Assembly: GCA_001412425.1 (NCBI GenBank)
Contig: LKUH01000043.1
Coordinates: forward strand, 1 to 9,992
DNA: 9,992 nt
DNA from: Candidatus Cloacimonas sp. SDB
GTDB lineage: Bacteria > Cloacimonadota > Cloacimonadia > Cloacimonadales > TCS61
Direction of reading: 5' to 3'
The translations under genes were made by a program, and so were the position numbers. The notes beneath the pieces were generated by a model. It saw only the letters and a list, made by a program, of their open reading frames with translations. It was not told where the DNA came from and did no database searches. Positions 7,856 through 9,992 of the stretch are shown piece after piece (position 1 is the stretch's first letter; each line of letters opens with the position of its first letter).

Positions 7856-8500
7856 TTATTTCTGCTCTTTTTCCGTTTTGTTTAGAATCTTATCTGCTAT
7901 TTTAGGATAATGTTCACGCATGCAGTCAGGACATATGCTATGACTGAATTGAGCTTCGCTGTGCTCAGACACATATTTTTCCACTATCTGCCAGTAGCCT
8001 TTATCGTCCCGAATCTTCTTGCAGTGAGAACAGATCGGCAGCAGACCTGAGAGCTGCTTGATTTCTTCGATCGCCTTAGAAAGATCTTTAATGAGCTTTA
8101 ACTGCTTTTCATAAGCCCTTTTTAAGTTAACATGAGTTTGAACCCGAGCCAGTAATTCATCAGCATAAAAGGGCTTTCTTACATAATCTCTTCCCCCTTT
8201 ACGAAAAGCTTTTATCAGGCTCTCCCGGTCCGAAACTGCTGTCAGAAAAATCACCGGTATATCTTTGGCAGCATCTATTTCAGATAATTTTTCGCAAACT
8301 TCAAAACCGTCCATTTCCGGCATCATAATATCCAACAATATAAGATCCGGAAGTTCGACTTCTGCTAAAGCCAGAGCTTCAAAACCATTCTTGGCGGAAA
8401 TAATTCTATAACCCTTTTTCTCCAGTACCTTACCTGCTATGGTAATATTCAGCGGTTCATCATCCACTATCAGAATTAAAGCTGGCTGTTCGTCTTTCAT
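7856..8500 (-). CDS. Response regulator: receiver domain plus C-terminal Cys4 putative zinc-binding domain
   Basis: The 214-residue protein has a complete receiver domain (about 7-125): acidic pair Asp13/Asp14, phospho-acceptor Asp57, switch Thr87, Tyr106 and Lys109-Pro. A short helical linker (about 127-150) follows. The C-terminal domain (about 150-200) carries Ile-Cys157-Ser-His-Cys160-Lys-Lys-Ile-Arg-Asp-Asp and a second pair, Cys190-Pro-Asp-Cys193. This small domain with two CxxC pairs recurs at the ends of many bacterial signalling proteins. Metal binding is inferred from the cysteines, and its function is not established to my knowledge. There is no helix-turn-helix, GGDEF, EAL or HD-GYP domain, so output is probably protein contact or metal/redox sensing. 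AAGGATG just upstream on the minus strand supports the start at 8500. It converges on the two kinases, with 71 bases between the stops, and is a plausible phospho-acceptor for them. Confidence 0.9.
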   Translation of the reverse strand: MKDEQPALILIVDDEPLNITIAGKVLEKKGYRIISAKNGFEALALAEVELPDLILLDIMMPEMDGFEVCEKLSEIDAAKDIPVIFLTAVSDRESLIKAFRKGGRDYVRKPFYADELLARVQTHVNLKRAYEKQLKLIKDLSKAIEEIKQLSGLLPICSHCKKIRDDKGYWQIVEKYVSEHSEAQFSHSICPDCMREHYPKIADKILNKTEKEQK

Positions 8501-8537
8501 AATTCATCCTTACAATCTGCATTTCAAAATTTAACTA

Positions 8538-8567
8538 ACTCTAAAAATCAGTAAGACCAGATGTCAA
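8538..8567 (-). promoter_or_regulatory. Candidate promoter of the response-regulator gene
   Basis: On the minus strand a perfect TTGACA (8567-8562) is followed after 18 bases by TAGAGT (8543-8538), four matches of six to the -10 consensus. Transcription would start near 8531, about 30 bases before the ATG. A CAGAT/ATCTG inverted repeat overlaps the -35. Confidence 0.4.
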
Positions 8568-8585
8568 ATAATAAATCTGCCAGAT
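8557..8585. repeat. CAGAT/ATCTG half-site cluster in the divergent gap
   Basis: CCAGAT (8557-8562), ATCTG (8575-8579) and CCAGAT (8580-8585) occur together; the last two form the 11-base palindrome ATCTG-C-CAGAT (8575-8585). A fourth half-site, ATCTGC, lies at 8515-8520. The cluster overlaps the candidate -35 of the response-regulator gene. A regulator-binding role is inferred. Confidence 0.3.
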
Positions 8586-8615
8586 CCTGTTTTTCTAGTC
8601 ATATTGTATTATTGT

Positions 8616-8644
8616 TTGACAAATTGGTAACTTAATGCATATTT
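8616..8644 (+). promoter_or_regulatory. Candidate promoter of the allH-fdrA operon
   Basis: A perfect TTGACA (8616-8621) is followed by a poor -10: CATATT at a 16-base spacer (8638-8643, four matches of six) or overlapping AT-rich alternatives. Transcription would start near 8651, leaving a leader of about 55 bases without an obvious hairpin. It faces away from the response-regulator promoter. Confidence 0.38.
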
Positions 8645-8700
8645 GAAATTTAGATGTGATTTTCTGAGAGATATAAATCTTGGTTAAAAGAATCTAATTC

Positions 8701-8706
8701 AGGTGA
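8701..8706 (+). promoter_or_regulatory. Ribosome binding site that fixes the start at 8709
   Basis: AGGTGA followed by AA and ATG fits the anti-Shine-Dalgarno sequence, with AGG five bases before the start. The in-frame GTG at 8703 lies inside this site, so ATG at 8709 is preferred. The next gene uses the same AGGTGAAAATG arrangement. Confidence 0.7.
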
Positions 8707-8708
8707 AA

Positions 8709-9554
8709 ATGATTAAAATTATCAGCTATGGAGATAGAATTACAGAAGGCAATTATCAGCTTCACTCCAGGTTTAAAAATTATCTGAATCTTGCCTGCCG
8801 TAACAAACTGGTAACAATTACAGATAGATCGGAAAATAACGGTCCGGTTAACATTATTCTGGAAAAACTTCCCGAGTTGAGAACTCAGATTATTCCGATC
8901 CGGAAAAATGAAATTATGCTCAACTGTAAATCATATTCTTTCAAAAATTCCCGGAAATTTAATTCCAATCTGCACATAAACCCTTCTCAATTTATCAGTC
9001 TGATCAATAAAATTGATCTAATTCAGAATTACCTGCTGGAAAATGGTTCTGAAGCCAGTTTGAAGTATCTGCTGGATAAACAGCTATACGTTCCTGAAAA
9101 TAACTTTCAGGGAAAAATGAAATACAGCCTTCAGCAGGGAGTTCTTAAATTTCTTGCTGGTGAAGTTGCCGCGGGGATCAAACAGATAAAAGGTAAAGGT
9201 ATCGGTCTCACGCCCTCCGGAGATGACCTTATCACCGGAATACTTTATGGTTTGTTTCTGCTACAAACTCAAGGATTCGATCTGACAGAACTGAAAAAAA
9301 CCATACTGAGAAATTCCCTGACCGGTAATTTAATATCAGGAAATTATATCACTCTGGCTGCAGCAGGAAGTTTTTTTAATGATTTTAAGCAGTTGGTCCT
9401 GGCACTGACAACAGAAAATAATGAGGAATTAGCCCTGAAAACTGCTGCCATCCTGAGGAAAGGTGAAACATCCGGAGCAGATATGCTGACAGGCTTTATT
9501 TTGACTCTGCAGAAAAAAGAGCTATTATGTAATTCCAGTTTCCTGGTAAACTAG
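8709..9554 (+). CDS. allH: DUF2877/AllH family protein, putative subunit of an oxamate carbamoyltransferase-type enzyme
   Basis: The 281-residue soluble protein has no signal peptide or membrane segment. The family signature is plain: Gly166-Leu-Thr-Pro-Ser-Gly-Asp172-Asp173 with Thr-Gly at 176-177, and a second conserved C-terminal motif, Thr-Ser-Gly-Ala-Asp-Met-Leu-Thr-Gly. These mark the DUF2877 family. In Escherichia coli the member AllH (formerly YlbF) works with AllF (FdrA) and AllG (YlbE, DUF1116) as an oxamate carbamoyltransferase in anaerobic allantoin use, giving carbamoyl phosphate for ATP formation by carbamate kinase. The fdrA start 10 bases downstream strongly supports this pairing. 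The exact substrate is not assured, because fdrA-DUF1116-DUF2877 sets also occur outside allantoin clusters. The N-terminal half is weakly conserved and family assignment rests on the two glycine-rich motifs plus context. The gene probably opens the operon, from the TTGACA near 8616. Confidence 0.78.
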   Translation: MIKIISYGDRITEGNYQLHSRFKNYLNLACRNKLVTITDRSENNGPVNIILEKLPELRTQIIPIRKNEIMLNCKSYSFKNSRKFNSNLHINPSQFISLINKIDLIQNYLLENGSEASLKYLLDKQLYVPENNFQGKMKYSLQQGVLKFLAGEVAAGIKQIKGKGIGLTPSGDDLITGILYGLFLLQTQGFDLTELKKTILRNSLTGNLISGNYITLAAAGSFFNDFKQLVLALTTENNEELALKTAAILRKGETSGADMLTGFILTLQKKELLCNSSFLVN

Positions 9555-9564
9555 AGAGGTGAAA

Positions 9565-9992
9565 ATGAAAAAAAAAGGATTCATCCGCAAAGGTGAGTAT
9601 TTTGATTCCGTAAGCTTAATGATCATCTCAAAAGAACTCACTCAACTGGAAGGAGTAATCGATTCAGCAGTTGTGATGGGAACAAAAGAAAACAAAGATA
9701 TTCTTGATTCTGCCGGACTTCTACTGCCGGAATTCAGAGATTCAGCTGACACCGATCTGCTCATCGCTTTCCAGATCGAAAAAGAAAATCTGGTTCCAGC
9801 CATCCTGGAAAAAGTAGATGAACTTTTTCTGCAGCTTAGATCTAGATCAGACGATTCGGAAGACTATAATCCCAAAAGTTTTTCCAGTGCAGTGCAACTG
9901 CTTCCCGACGCTAATTTATCGCTGATCTCCATTCCGGGTAAATATGCTGCCGTAGAAGCAATGAAAGCCTTAAAAAAGGGGCTTCATGTTAT
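9565..9992 (+). CDS. fdrA: FdrA/AllF family protein, acyl-CoA-synthetase-like subunit (3' end cut by the window)
   Basis: The first 142 codons are present and the frame is open at the right edge. Recognisable FdrA features are Tyr-Phe-Asp-Ser-Val-Ser-Leu-Met near residues 12-19, Val-Val-Met-Gly-Thr-Lys-Glu-Asn near 36-43, a middle acidic linker (about 92-103), and Ile-Ser-Ile-Pro-Gly-Lys-Tyr-Ala-Ala (about 122-130), which precedes the CoA-binding-like fold. FdrA (AllF) resembles succinyl-CoA synthetase subunits and in E. coli is part of the oxamate carbamoyltransferase. Full-length members are usually around 500 residues or more, so most of the gene lies beyond the window. GAGGTGA (9556-9562) is an excellent Shine-Dalgarno site 2 bases from the ATG, and the 10-base gap to allH implies co-transcription. 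The start codon is followed by nine A residues (9568-9576), a possible slippage tract at the beginning of the frame. DUF1116 and carbamate kinase genes would be expected downstream. Confidence 0.85.
   Translation, partial: MKKKGFIRKGEYFDSVSLMIISKELTQLEGVIDSAVVMGTKENKDILDSAGLLLPEFRDSADTDLLIAFQIEKENLVPAILEKVDELFLQLRSRSDDSEDYNPKSFSSAVQLLPDANLSLISIPGKYAAVEAMKALKKGLHV

Noticed and set aside
8703..8708. GTG start for the AllH-family gene
   Set aside because: The GTG lies within the AGGTGA ribosome binding site of the ATG at 8709, and the neighbouring fdrA gene uses the same AGGTGAAAATG layout with ATG as start.
1..9992. RNA genes, CRISPR arrays, insertion sequences, phage or defence genes
   Set aside because: No tRNA or rRNA-like segments, regularly spaced repeats, transposase motifs or terminal inverted repeats were seen on either strand.

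Overview
This AT-rich bacterial window is dominated by signal transduction genes. At its right edge it runs into what looks like the start of an oxamate/purine-nitrogen catabolic operon. The source is probably an anaerobic, uncultured-type Gram-negative bacterium. The clues are a periplasmic binding protein with a signal peptide, a large exported protein with cadherin-like repeats and a C-terminal fibronectin-III-like module, strong Shine-Dalgarno sites, and multi-PAS soluble kinases. This gene style recalls the FCB group, for example Cloacimonadota-like lineages, but no marker gene is present, so the assignment is an inference from style only.

Layout, left to right: (1) the 3' end of a large secreted or surface protein (to 668), closed by a clear intrinsic terminator (689-718). 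(2) A secreted protein made of two tandem family-3 solute-binding domains (840-2297), closed by a 14-bp perfect hairpin terminator (2388-2424). (3) A 310-base gap with short inverted and direct repeats that may be a promoter/operator. (4) Two adjacent soluble histidine kinases 2 nt apart: REC-PAS-PAS-PAS-GAF-HisKA_2-HATPase (2608-5412) and PAS x4-HisKA_2-HATPase (5415-7784). (5) A convergent response regulator with a C-terminal Cys4 putative zinc-binding domain (7856-8500, minus strand). (6) A 208-base divergent regulatory gap with perfect TTGACA hexamers facing both ways. (7) A DUF2877/AllH-type gene (8709-9554), followed 10 nt later by the 5' part of fdrA/allF (9565 to the window end).

The two kinases are almost certainly co-transcribed, and the convergent response regulator is a plausible partner. 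None of the three signalling proteins has a transmembrane segment or a recognisable DNA-binding or enzymatic output domain. The circuit therefore seems to be a cytosolic phosphorelay whose output is protein-protein or lies elsewhere. The tandem binding protein has no transporter permease next to it. It may deliver solute to a distant transporter or act as a ligand sensor, but with no membrane partner visible its link to the kinases is only positional.

No RNA genes, insertion sequences, CRISPR arrays or phage genes were seen. I did not find a clearly new system. The best leads are the cysteine-containing PAS and Cys4 response-regulator modules, the orphan double binding protein, and the allH-fdrA gene pair.
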